Below, piece after piece: positions 1 to 10,001 of a stretch of DNA of 64,000 nt. This DNA is from Microdon myrmicae (lineage: Eukaryota > Arthropoda > Insecta > Diptera > Syrphidae). The position numbers were made by a program, and so were the translations under genes. Where the stretch lies: contig OZ007500.1 of the NCBI GenBank assembly GCA_963931805.1, forward strand, positions 147,130,593-147,194,592, in the 5' to 3' direction. The stretch's first letter is position 1, and every line of letters starts with the position of its first letter. The notes beneath the pieces are model-generated. The model searched no databases. It worked only from the letters and a program-made list of their open reading frames with translations, and had not been told where the DNA came from.

Positions 1-359
1 CGACCTCTGTCTGTTTTACAGATATTATCACGGGCTCTGTTCTTCGGAGATTCTTGGTGTTGTTCCACGCAATTCGGTTTATATGCGCTCCACAAGACAA
101 TTCGACGGATCGCACCCGTTTGTGGTTCATTTCCCGACGGCGCGAACATCCCTGCATCAGAACTCGTTCCGTTACAGAGCGGGGAAGCTGTGGAACTCCC
201 TTCCCACGCGAGTGTTACCGGAGCGTTACAACCTGCAACTGTTCAAAAAGAACTGCAACAGTAATTTGATGGCATCTCGGGGCGTCCACTCGGCGCTATA
301 GGTTCGCCTCTCCCGAGAGAAGTCTAATAAGAGAAAAAAAAGAAAAAAGAAAAAAAAAG
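1..359 (+). mobile_element. LINE-A, 3' end only (copy A1)
   Basis: The first 301 bases encode the last about 100 residues of a LINE-A polyprotein, open from base 2 to the TAG at 299-301. They include the RYYHG and LWNSLPTRV motifs shared by all LINE-A copies here. A short 3' UTR (GGTTCGCCTCTCCCGAGAGA, then AGTCTAATAA) and an A-rich tail follow to about 359. The copy enters from outside the window, so its 5' extent is unknown. Nothing shows it is functional; it serves to define the family 3' end. Confidence 0.85.
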
Positions 360-360
360 G

Positions 361-582
361 GGTATAGAGAACCCCCACACGCGCGTGTCAGTTGTTGGTA
401 GTCGGGAGTAGTGTTGGTGTTATTAATTTATACGGCGTTACTCCGTCTATGGCAAGATTTAGTTGGTGAATGGTGCAACTACCTCAGTCCGTCGGATAGG
501 AGTACTGGTCAGGTGATTTAAGTGATTTATCAAGTTGTACTCCCGAAGACAGACTCAGCTCCGGGCGAAGGGTTGGGGTGTC
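361..582. repeat. Repeat unit shared with 2735-3121
   Basis: Bases 478-503 (ACTACCTCAGTCCGTCGG, then ATAGGAG) and 504-582 (CAGGTGATTTAAGTGATTTA and onward) recur at 2757-2783 and 3041-3121. In that second copy the unit is split by the R270 element. At 363-380 lies the reverse complement of the LTR-F start (TATAGAGAACCCCCACAC), so the unit may be the edge of an LTR-F type element. No coding potential is seen. Confidence 0.55.
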
Positions 583-670
583 TTCATCATCATCATCATC
601 ATCTGCACTTCAATTGGGATTCGGTCTTGGCCTTATTTAGCAAGTATCGAGGCTTGTTAATTTTCCATAA
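583..670 (-). mobile_element. SINE (tRNA-Asp family), 3' fragment
   Basis: Read on the minus strand this is the SINE 3' portion: the segment ending in the GCTAAATAAGGCCAAGACC block, then a (GAT)n tail, seen on the plus strand as repeated CAT. The tRNA head and most of the RTE-leader part are missing. The same fragment sits at the same place in the related repeat at 3122, so it was probably present before that repeat was duplicated. Confidence 0.7.
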
Positions 671-1346
671 ACCGATTCGCATCCCTGGTGAAGGTTCCCA
701 TAGACATCGTCCCGATAGGCTGAATGTCTTTACCTAGGAAAGAGAGACAAACGAAACATGCCTTTGGTGAAGGAAGCGAAAACAAACATGCAGCTGGTCA
801 AATATGATGACCGATGTACGGAGGCTGGCTGCCCTGCCATCATAAAAGATAGTTGCGATCGCCGGATGCAGAAATAGGTTTCTGTGTATTATGCAAACAG
901 AAACGCTGAGATGTGCATTTGGTTGCCTTAGCCAATGCCATATGGGAACATCGGTTGTTTACATGATCAGTTAAAATCATGCCGTTGCAGGCAGTAGATT
1001 TTTCTGTGACGATAAGTAAACAGAAGATTCGTTCACCATGGTAATGGCTTGGGTGGAGATTGTTTGGGTTAGGAAAACGGTAGGTGGGACATGATCATTG
1101 GTATGATTGTTTGAATAACAATCATGATCGTGTCCGATTCGATGATCGGTTAGCGCTTGGGCGATAGATCGTCGTAAATTTGGGGTGCAGCTGTGTAAGC
1201 AAGTAAGTTGCCCAACTTGTCTTTATGGACCAACGGATTGTTGGAACAAGAACACACAGAAAGATTGGCGTGTGCTCGATGGGCATGTGGCCGCCCATAG
1301 GAACCGATCGGTTCATGACAGATGAACCGAGATGGTTTAGTTGATA
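671..1346. other. No gene recognised; one long imperfect hairpin
   Basis: No long supported ORF and no element I recognise. Bases 1087-1134 form an imperfect inverted repeat: GGACATGATCAT and ATGATTGTT on the left, AACAATCATGATCGTGTCC on the right, with a small bulge and a short loop. It could be the remnant of a small inverted-repeat transposon. Confidence 0.4.
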
Positions 1347-2245
1347 TGTGGGGGCTCTCTATATCACACAGAGAACCAACCCACAATTCTAACCAACCAA
1401 TTCTTAACCCAACTCCCCACGCAAAATCCGCAATAGCATACATCCCAAACTTCGCAATAAACACACTCCTAAACCCGCAATAGAATACAATTCAACAGAA
1501 TATGTTCTAAATCATCCCCGCATACATTTTCCCAAAATTGCTTTGGTCAATTCTGTATCTAAACCATATTCCTTCCTGGCGACCAAGCAATCTTAATTTC
1601 CCCGAAATTCATATGCTGTAATAAAACGCATATTCAAATCCACAACGGAACATTAACCATCGCCGCCAGCTATACCAAGCCGCATACATTTCCCCGAAAT
1701 TACTTCGGTTAATATCTTATCTAAACGATATTCCTTGCTTGCTCCCAAGCAATTCCAATTTCCCCCGAAAACCACCTCGGTTCATTTCCTCCTTAAATCA
1801 TACTTCTCGTCCGCAACCAAGCGACAGCTAATTTTCCACGAATCAACCACAACGATCAAGACCCTTGATCATACTTGGCTACGTCAATTTCCCGGTATAC
1901 ACAACCAACGAATCCAACTCAGCTTATACGGCGAGGATTCGCTGGAACTGAATTCCTATGCAAGCATAGCAACTCTTCTCGAAATTCCTCGTAAGTGGCG
2001 GCGAGTTTATTTCAGCTATGACTCAACCGCTACGACGCGATGAATGGATTCTTTCCATTCATTAGTCAGTCGAGCTTCAACCGCCAAGCCACACACACCG
2101 GGTCAGTCGGGTCCCAACCGCTCAGTGCTACTATAATATTTCGGATGAAAGTTTTGATCCACGCGAGGTAAAACGGAGTGAGTGCTCGCGGGAGGTTGTA
2201 ACGTAATAAGTAATAGTATTTGCAAATAAACAAGGCGTGGGCCGG
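1347..2245 (+). mobile_element. Probable solo LTR, family LTR-F (copy F1)
   Basis: Starts with TGTGGGGGCTCTC, then GAGAACCAACCCACA after a short loop, so the first 40 bases fold into a hairpin. The same start recurs at 42689, 50764 and, partly, 38146. Near 2063 is an initiator-like TAGTCAGTCG, comparable to the ATCAGTC seen in the other copies, and an AATAAA-like signal follows near 2224. The length of about 0.9 kb and these signals suggest an LTR. No gag or pol is adjacent, so I read it as solo. The 3' boundary is uncertain. Confidence 0.45.
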
Positions 2246-2783
2246 AATAGTGATTCGCCGAATTAAAAACGAACATGGACGATCGTCCTCACCACACGAG
2301 GTGCCCGGGTGCCTAGTCTTCAAATCCTCCGAAGATTTATCAAATAAAAACTGTCAAATATTTTCGAACGATGTATACAAAGCGACAGATTTCGTTTAGG
2401 AACATAACAATAAAAGGCAGAGTTACAACCAAACAAGCCGCAAGTGCTTTATGTTTGCTCTTTCTTGCTGGACGGTTATCGACGGAACGGGCGACTATTC
2501 TGCTGTGAAATCCCTGTGAACGACCTTCAGCGAATTAGACGGTGGGAGTTTGGTGAACCCCGCGCCCTTGATGGCGCCACGACCAAAAACCCACCACAGA
2601 TATGCTTTCGTATGATGCCATGGCAAGATGATGATCTTGCCGTGGACTTATTTTTCAGGTAAGAAGTAATGCTTAGTAAAGTATTGAAGGTTGGGAATGG
2701 GGAGTTGGGTTAGGAAAATGCGTGGTTCTTCGGGCGAGCCCTAAAGAACCCCCACACAACTACCTCGGTCCGTCAGATAGGAG
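2246..2783. other. No gene recognised; short hairpin
   Basis: AT-rich sequence downstream of the LTR-like segment. Bases 2619-2645 form a strong hairpin (CATGGCAAGAT, loop, ATCTTGCCGTGG). A 72-codon open frame at 2444-2662 has no recognisable domain and I do not call it a gene. Bases 2735-2783 belong to the repeat unit also found near 361-503. Confidence 0.35.
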
Positions 2784-3040
2784 TTTAGCGTTAAGCAAGG
2801 ATAGTGAAGAAGGTGAATTGAACACACGATGAAACGGTTGAAAAGCGAAGCAGTGAAGCATCAGACTACTGACCGTGTTTAGAATTTGATTTGCAAACTC
2901 GACTATACTCCACTGATGTGATTTATTTTTATTTATCGCTTGGTATACGGTTCTGATGTATTTTTCTTATTTGATTTTTCGTTCGGTGTTCTTCACTATT
3001 TTTGCTTGTGAATTGTGTGTATCTGTTAGTGTGGCAACTC
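2784..3040 (+). mobile_element. R270 element, a MITE-like repeat (copy 1)
   Basis: A non-coding element of about 257 bp. Its boundaries are set by comparing this filled site with the empty site near 503: ATAGGAG is followed directly by TACTGGTCAGG there, but by the insert here. Shared core blocks are CTGACCGTGTTTAGAATT, CGTTCGGTGTTCTTCACTAT and GTGTATCTGTTAG. Related copies lie at 5133, 6000, 42444, 51933 and 58920. There is no ORF. Ends are similar only over GCGTT-like bases, so the superfamily is undetermined. Confidence 0.65.
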
Positions 3041-3121
3041 TACTAGTCAGGTGGTTTAAGTGATTTATCAAGTTGTACTCTCGAAGCCAGACTCAGCTCT
3101 GGGCGAAGGGTAGGGTGTCTT

Positions 3122-3248
3122 CATCATCATCATCATCATCGCCACTACAACCGGGATTCGATCGTGGCCTTATTTAGCAAGTCTCGAGGCTTGTTAATTT
3201 TCCATAATAATTTATTTTTACCGGCAAGGTTATTAGCCTTACGCCGGC
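3122..3248 (-). mobile_element. SINE (tRNA-Asp family), headless copy
   Basis: On the minus strand it runs from GGCGTAAGGCTAATAACC through the RTE-leader segment to the shared 3' block and a (GAT)n tail at 3122-3140. The tRNA head is absent. It lies inside the repeat unit shared with 504-670. Confidence 0.75.
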
Positions 3249-3726
3249 AGGCGTGCATTGCCCAGTACAAAATGAGGTATGTTGTTATCAGGAATCAGGG
3301 CTTTTCAAGCGTTTCTGAGTTGGTTAACTCGGGCTTCCCTCGTCCTGTCACGGTCGCCAATGTAACACCAAATAATTTTGGTACTAGCGTACGACATAAT
3401 CGTGTTCATTCAATTCTACTCTAATTCAATCGAAGCAAAGGGCACGCTGTTTCAATGCAAGTCCGCAACCCTTTGCTTGATTGATTAGTTCTTCCTTCTG
3501 TCCATTTGCAACCACTCTTTCACACCTCTTAATTTTATTTTTATTATGGGCGAGAAAGTGGAAATGATGCATTTACCTCAGCCTGGACTTTGACCCCGAA
3601 CGCATGACCCATATTGAGGCCAATTGCCTGGCAGGAGTCGTTCGTACCATATTTCTAAATTATCATTATCGCTTAATTGTCCTGCTTAAGGTGCAGCGGC
3701 ATTGGCTTAAGCAATTACTCAATTGA
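3249..3726. other. No gene recognised
   Basis: Unassigned sequence between a SINE fragment and a LINE-A 3' end. An 86-codon frame crosses the SINE and is not a credible gene. Confidence 0.4.
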
Positions 3727-3800
3727 TTTTTTTTTTTTTTATTAGACTTCTCTCGGGAGAGGCGAACCTATAGCGCCGAGTAGGCGCCCCGAGATGCCAT
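3727..3800 (-). mobile_element. LINE-A, extreme 3' end (copy A2)
   Basis: Only about 60 bp of the LINE-A 3' end (stop codon region and ATTAGACTTCTCTCGGGAGA on the plus strand) plus a T run at 3727-3740, which is the poly(A) tail on the minus strand. Homology stops after GAGATGCCAT at 3800, a very strongly 5'-truncated insertion. Confidence 0.8.
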
Positions 3801-3935
3801 TGCTGCATTTACCGAACCAAGGGAAGAACGTTGTCCGATCGGCTTGCGTTGCTGTGTCTGTTCTTTCGAAGATCTCAGCATTTGATCGACGCTCAATTAA
3901 ATCGACGCCAACCGCTTTTGAAGATGCCGACCGTG

Positions 3936-5031
3936 TCAAATGTCTTGTATGACACTTGTTTTCGGGCATGAAGCAAAAAAATGCATTCGAAACATGAAAC
4001 CATGTGAATGCCAGGTGTTGAGCTTGTTTCGATTACGAAGGTTACGCGTATTTCGAGGGTTTGTGTTCAGAGAAATTGAGTTAAGAAGGTAGGCGCCTTC
4101 GTCCGAGCCGGAGAGGACCCGATGAATCAACATTATGCCTGCTACAACCCTGAGCTCCTCAAGGGCTTTGCGGTTGATTAATTTGAGTTGGTTACTGTAC
4201 GGGGGAAGGATTAATGAGCTTACCCATCCTAGCCCTCGGAGAGCGAACCAAAGGAAGCGACGTTGAATACTTTCGATTCTACAGATATGGATCTTGTGAT
4301 AAGGAGACCATACCTGGCTAGCATATTCAGGCAGTGGACGGACGAGGGTAATGTAAAGGGATCGAGTAACGTAAGGGTCGGGGACTTCCTTAGACCATCG
4401 TTTCACAAATCCGAGGGCAGAATTGGCTTTCCGGATCGTCTCATCAATGTGAGAGAGGAAGTTAAGCTCCCTGTCGCAAAGGATCCCAAGATCTCGAATA
4501 CATTGGACAATGGTCAGGGGTTGGTTAGGAAGGGTATAAGGACGTGAGGATGAGTGAATACGCATACGGGAAAAGGTTATAGATTGCCATTTTGCGATGT
4601 TAAGTACAAAGCAATTTTTGTCACAACAAGCCGAGAAGCTGCCAAGGTCAGATTGTATCAGTGCAGAATCAAGTGGTGACTCGATGATCTTGTATAACTT
4701 GGTATCATCTGCGTATACGGACAAGCTGGAATTCATATCGACCTTATCGATGTCATTAGTGGCAAATATAAATAGGAGAGGACCCAGGTGGCTACATTGA
4801 GTGACCCCAGAGGCGGGAAGGAAGGGGTTGGATATCATGGGCCTGAACCGAACGGAATAAAGTCTATACTTTAGATAGGAAGAAATCCATTTCAGCAATC
4901 CAGATTCGAAGCCGAGGGCGGATAATTTGAAGAGATTAGATTGTGAGAGATTTTTTCGAATGCTTTACTGAGGTCGGTCGAGACCATAACGACCTCGTTA
5001 CCGTACTCTAGTGCTGAGAGTGTAAAGGAAG
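3936..5031 (-). mobile_element. LINE-B reverse transcriptase fragment (copy B1)
   Basis: A 320-codon open frame (4898 down to 3936) carries an RT palm with YADDTKLY, followed by thumb/connection motifs LGFVKRWSKE, EYASQVWSPY and IESIQRRFL. Upstream to about 5031 the SKAFEKI motif is still readable in another frame, so there is at least one frameshift. The endonuclease and 3' UTR are missing. The C-terminal 40 residues do not match the other LINE-B copies. The clade is not certain: YADDTKLY and the short-repeat 3' tail of other copies resemble CR1-group LINEs. The role would be reverse transcription during target-primed integration; this copy is broken. Confidence 0.75.
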
Positions 5032-5132
5032 TGTTATATATTTTTACAAATTAGATAATATAGTGGAGACTTACTTGTTATTTATGGTCGGGCCTCTTCT
5101 TGGTCGACCAGTCCGCTGTTCTGGGTACAGGG

Positions 5133-5250
5133 GAATTCGTACACATGGCAGTGGCCTGATGTGTTGAACATTAGTTCCATTTTTTAGTGATTCTAACCGT
5201 CATAGCGTCAGTTCGAATCACACGTTCTTCATTATCGTAGCAAACGGAAT
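5133..5250 (-). mobile_element. R270, partial copy
   Basis: Shares GGCCTGATGTGTTG, GTTCGAATCACACGTTCTTC and the terminal CAAACG block with the R270 copies at 6000 and 42444. The half corresponding to GTATCTGTTAG is missing. It abuts LINE-B copy B2, which has another R270 on its other side. Confidence 0.6.
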
Positions 5251-5999
5251 AACTTGGTATCATCAGCGTATAGGGACAAGCTGGGATTCTTAATGACCTT
5301 ATCGATGTCATTAGTGGCAAGTGTAAATAGGAGAGGACCCATGAGGCACCCCAGAGGCGACAAGGAAGGGGTTGGATATCGTGGACCTGAACCGAATGGT
5401 ATAAAGTCTATCCTTTAGATAGGAAGAAATCAATTTCAGAAATCCAGGTTCGAAGCCGAGGGTGGATAATTTGAAGAGGATTAGATAGTGGGAGATTTTG
5501 TCGAATGCTTTACTGAGGTTGGTCGAGACCATAGTGACCTCGTTACCGTGCTCTAGTGCTGAGATTGTAAAGGAAGTGAACTCAACGAGGTTGATTGTAG
5601 TTAATCGGCCGTTGAGAAAACCATGTTGCTTTGATGAAATAAAGGATTTGCAACGAAAACTAAGAGATTCGTACAGAATGCTTTCGAGAATCTTGGGTAA
5701 GTGGGATAGTTTAGCGATGGGGCGATAGTTCGCGACATCGTTTTTGGGACCCTTCTTGTGGATGGGTATGATGAAGGAGGTTTTTCAAATGTGGAGGAAT
5801 ATGCCTTCAGAGAGTGAGAGATTAAAGATCAGTGAGAAGGGAGCAGTGAGAATGGACAAACAATTCTTGAGGAGGATTGCGGGGATACCATCAGGGCCCG
5901 CTGTAAACTCGTCTTTGAGTTGCAGTAGCTTGGATTTAATTAAGGTCAGATCAAACGAGTTGTGGAGAAGGGGCACGCGGGAAAAGTTAGGTAGGTTGT
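5251..5999 (-). mobile_element. LINE-B reverse transcriptase fragment (copy B2)
   Basis: Minus-strand RT segments: a palm entry region (DEFTAGPDGIPAILLKNC, near 5900), then LSKAFDKISHYL and GVPHGS near 5350-5530. Reading frames are interrupted at least twice. The segment ends at ATAACTTGGTATCATCAGCG just before the YADD box. It is flanked on both sides by same-orientation R270 copies. A decayed pseudogene fragment. Confidence 0.7.
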
Positions 6000-6267
6000 G
6001 GCGTCTCTAACAGATACACACACAATACACAAAGCAAATAGTGAAGAATACCGAACGAAAATCGAATAAGAAAAATACATCAGAGCCGTATACCATAGCG
6101 ATAACAAAACAATTCACATCAGTGGAATATACTTGAGTTTAAAAATCGAATTAAAAACACGGCCAGGAGCCTGATTTGTTACGCTTAGGTTCAATTTTTG
6201 TTGATTCTAACTGTCATAGCGCCAGTTCGAATCACACGCTCTTTTCACTATCATTCCAAACGCTATA
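6000..6267 (-). mobile_element. R270 element, complete copy
   Basis: Runs from GGCGTCTCTAACAGATAC to ATTCCAAACGCTATA on the plus strand. Every internal block seen at 42444-42682 and, inverted, at 51933-52198 is present. There is no ORF. Confidence 0.7.
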
Positions 6268-6458
6268 AGGTAGTTGAAGTAGAAGAAGACACTATCTGTT
6301 TTGTTATTATACGTTTGTTCTCGTTTAGCTTTTAGCTACGACTGTTTTTTTATTTGACGATTTATTTCTCCTTATGTTTTCGACGCCTCCTTGTTTATTA
6401 TTATTTTTTTTATCCAGTAGTTTTCTGTTTATTATTAGTCGCCCCCTTGGTCTTCGTC

Positions 6459-8541
6459 TTATTGACGATCATTCAGAAGTCCGTTGCACTCCAAATACTT
6501 AATTAACTTGGCATTGATGACCATTTCCATCACCTTAGATAACATAGACAGTAATGATATCGCCCGGTAATTTTGTGGGAGACACTTTTACCCCCTCTTT
6601 GTGATTGGTTGAACTCGAGCGATTTTCCAGCATGCAGGAAAGGTCCTCTGTGCATAAGATAAGCGGAAGAGTCTGCCAAGAACCGGCGATAGTTCTGGAG
6701 CACAGTTCTTAAGGACTATTGCCGGTATTCTGTCCGGGCTGGTTGTTTTCCTACAGTCCAGTCCACGTAGAATGCGTTGAATAGTACACGGGTGGACCCT
6801 CACATCCCGCATCGGAGACTGTACCGACGCGATCACAGGTGGCTCCGAAAGACTGGCATCGAGGTTTGGATTCGTGAACACATTGATTTGTGACTAACGT
6901 CCCGCTGCCCGTCACTAACGGAGGGAAAGAGGAGGAAGTGAAGTTACCGCTAACAGCCCTTGCCATTGACCAGAAGGGACGCGAACCGGTTGGGCACTCA
7001 AGGAGCTTATTGGTCACTCTAAGCCTTCCTCGCGGTAACAATCGCCTGGTTGCACGCGTCTCTGATTCTAACAAAATTCGTTCTGTTCACCTCGGTGGCA
7101 TTGGAGCGCCATTGTTTAAAAGCTCTATATATTCTGCCGCTGTAATCTGCTCGCATTTTTTATCTAACCAAGGCTTATCAGATGAATTTCGTTGATGGAA
7201 TGCGGAATGTAGCTCTCAATCCCGAGAAGAATAATATCTGTGATTGGCTCCGCGCAAGAGTTAACATTGGAGTCTTCAAAGCCCACCTCCGACCACGGAA
7301 AGGATGCGAAGAAATCTCGCAAATCGTTCCAGTTGGCAGCCCCATACTTGATGGTTATTCGCTTGAAATGAAAGTGGTTGTGCGACAGATACCAAACAGT
7401 GATCTTAGTTTCCCAGTTGCACAGCAATTCCACGGTATAAATGCTCGTCTCGGATGTCAAAAACAGATCCAGAGTGTTCGCATAATCACCTCGGTTATCC
7501 TGCACCCGCGTAGGTTCTTCCACGAGTTGAGTCAAATTGCGGCTAACAGCGAACATCTCCGCCAGCCTTCCAGCCTCGGTTCTGTTAGAATGCACCAACC
7601 AGCCGGAATTATATACATTAAAATCGCCTATGATGACAATTTCAGAAGCCGGGTGGTTGATCCGTATCCAGTCGACTATACGTGAAAGATGTTCGAAAAA
7701 TGTCGCCGGTCGATGGTCATTCGGGGAGCGATAAAGACAACAAAGGAATTTAACAGAACTCTCCAGCACGACCCCCAACCACATGTTGTCCAAGTAATTG
7801 GACTCCAACGCCTCTATCCTTTGGCAAGCCAGATCGGATGACGTGAAGACGTAGACTCCCTCCTTGAAACGGAATCTAGAATGTCAGTCGTATTCTGAGC
7901 AACGAAGATATGTCGAATCAGTTGACGAATCGACCTCTGTGTCTCGGGTAGGACAAGGATATCAGGTTTCGCGGTTTGCAAATCTTGGCGGACGGCGCTT
8001 ACATTCATATTGGTGAAACTGATGCCTCTGATGTTACAAAATGCCGTTATCAGTCGAACGTCGACATAGGCTCGAGAACGAGCCCGATTAGGCGATGACG
8101 AATTTCTTAAAGTTCCGTTTTTTATCATAATATCTGCATGATGTTCCACCTAACATATTCCCCCTGGAGATCCGGATGGGAAACTAGTTTATCTCCGGAA
8201 TTATATCAGCAGGTACCATCATGACTTGTCTCCGTGTCAGTCCGGGCCGTCAGCCATACATCCAAAACATAGTCGAAAATTTCTCCCGACGATATCGCGG
8301 ACGGGGTGGTATCTCATCTTGGGACCGACTACCACCTAAACCAACCTTTTCTCGAACCGGTTCATCAGCCAACCTCCGAAAGATGGCCAGGGATTTCTCC
8401 CCACCAGTTCACGGAGCCATAGCTTGATGGGGCGGTATTTCACTAGGCGGCAGGGCGTTGGGACCCCACCTACCACTCGGTCTTAGTCGCCTCTTACGAC
8501 AAGCCGGGCTAGCTGTGAGTAACGCTCTACTCACAGGGCTA
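6459..8541 (-). mobile_element. LINE-A with 5' end, 3' truncated (copy A3)
   Basis: On the minus strand it begins near 8541 (GCCCTGTGAGTA), has the same about 390-bp 5' leader as copy A4, then an endonuclease region (8149 to 7164) with CCLYRSPND and IIGDFNVYNSGW motifs, then the start of the RT (6881 to 6588). It stops at the CNGLLNDRQ region near 6459. The endonuclease is frameshifted near 7810 and has lost part of its N-terminal half; the RT palm with the FADD box is absent. It is valuable because it shares its 5' boundary with A4. A dead copy. Confidence 0.8.
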
Positions 8542-8810
8542 AACCCTAACATAACACCCTAAACACCCTAAACCAGTAGACTTCTTTGATTGCTCCAAAA
8601 AATGTTCAAACCAAACAAGAGAAATTTTATGTAAACAGTTCAGCCATGGATTATAATAGGCAAAAAGAAAAATTCTGTACACCTGTGTACTATTCAAAGA
8701 AAAAGCCCATCAGAGGGAAGTAAGAATCAAAAGAAGAACAGCAGGCAATATTTTTTCGACAGCGGTAACACAACAGAGAGGATATGCAATTTTTTTTTTA
8801 AAACCTTATG
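8542..8810. other. AT-rich spacer, no gene recognised
   Basis: A short run of CCCTAA-like units at 8543-8573 (CTAACATAAC, ACCCTAAACACCCTAAACC) is too degenerate and short to be called telomeric. Otherwise featureless. Confidence 0.4.
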
Positions 8811-9740
8811 TATAGGGTGGCGCGAAATTAATCATCCAATTTTGTTTTCGAATTACATTTTTACTAAATAACAAAAAAATAATAATTTTGAGTGATGGAA
8901 ATCTTAATTCGGACCTTTATAATATTTTCTGTTAAGTGGAAAAGATGATATCCGTCAAGTGGCTGCTGCCAGTGTTGGTACAAATTTGTTCCGGTTTTAT
9001 CGCATGGTCCATGACTTTCCGCAAGATTTCCGGTGATAACTGTTCGCATTCCTGTCAAATATTCTCCTTAAGGGCTGCGATTGTCTGAAGCTTGTTGGCA
9101 TAAACCCGCGACTTCAAGTAGCCCCAAAGAAAGAAGTCTGGGATGGTTAAATCGGGCGATCTTGCTTGTCATGCCAAATCGTCAAAACGGGAGATTACGC
9201 GACCAGGAAACGCTTCCTTCACAGTATCCATTGTGGCTCGTGCTGTGTGTGCGGTTGTACTGTCTTTTTGAAATCCACATGTTCACCAAGCCCCGCTTAT
9301 CCAATTCCGGTAGTAAGAAGTCGTTTATCATGGCCCTCTAGCGTTCGCTAGTAACAGTGATCGTATTGACGATGGCGTCCTTAAAAAATCACTCCTCCCG
9401 CGTGAGCGCCGCACCACACAGTGGCTTTGAGTGGATGTAATGGCTCTTCGTACACCACATGCGGATTTTCGGTGGCCCAGATTTACAGTACCCCTTATTG
9501 ATGTAACCGCTTAAGTGGAAATGCGCCTCGTCGCTCATGATGATTTTCGACACAAAAGCGTCCTCTTCGTTGTTGAAATTAAGGATAGCTTGGTAGTAAT
9601 TCGCATGCCCTCCATTGTTTGTCTGTTTGTATTCTGCACCTGTCTAGTTCCCAAATGTCAAATATGATTGACGTACGACGCCATTTGTAAAAATTATAAC
9701 ATCTTCCGATAGGGTGATTAATTTTGCGCCACCTTGTATA
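8811..9740 (-). mobile_element. Tc1/mariner-superfamily transposon with matching TIRs
   Basis: Ends match as inverted repeats: TATAGGGTGGCGCGAAATTA at 8811 and, on the other strand, TATACAAGGTGGCGCAAAAT at 9740, both followed by TAATCA. The element is about 930 bp with TA at the ends. The minus strand encodes decayed DDE transposase pieces: a first-aspartate region MSDEAHFHLSGY near 9540, a second QKDSTTAHTA near 9270, and a third ARSPDLTIPDFFLWGYLKS near 9110-9160, close to the family pattern. Frames are interrupted by stops and the N-terminal DNA-binding half is missing, so the copy is internally shortened and inactive. Confidence 0.8.
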
Positions 9741-10001
9741 GGCCACGGTCCAGTAGATAAGGAATTAAGCTAAAGGACTGAGATGTGAACATTTGGTGAG
9801 ACTGATTGGAGGGGGAGAAACAGTCCACCGAAATATTGTATTTTAGTTAAAGACTTCAAGGTTTATGACTACTTTATTAGATGGTTACGGTAAGATTGTC
9901 TGGAGCTTGTAAATTTGTTTTCTCATTTAGACAATAATATTAATGTATTAGTATAATACTTCATCAAGGTATATATGTATAAACAATACATGATAGTTAT
10001 G
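9741..10001. other. AT-rich spacer
   Basis: No ORF or repeat recognised between the Tc1-like element and the LINE-A tail. Confidence 0.4.

Noticed and set aside
2444..2662. A short exon followed by GTAAGAAG
   Set aside because: No matching acceptor or partner exon and no domain; it lies next to an LTR-like segment.
8543..8573. Telomeric repeats (CCCTAA-like)
   Set aside because: Only three or four imperfect units at the edge of a LINE leader; dipterans generally lack this repeat type.
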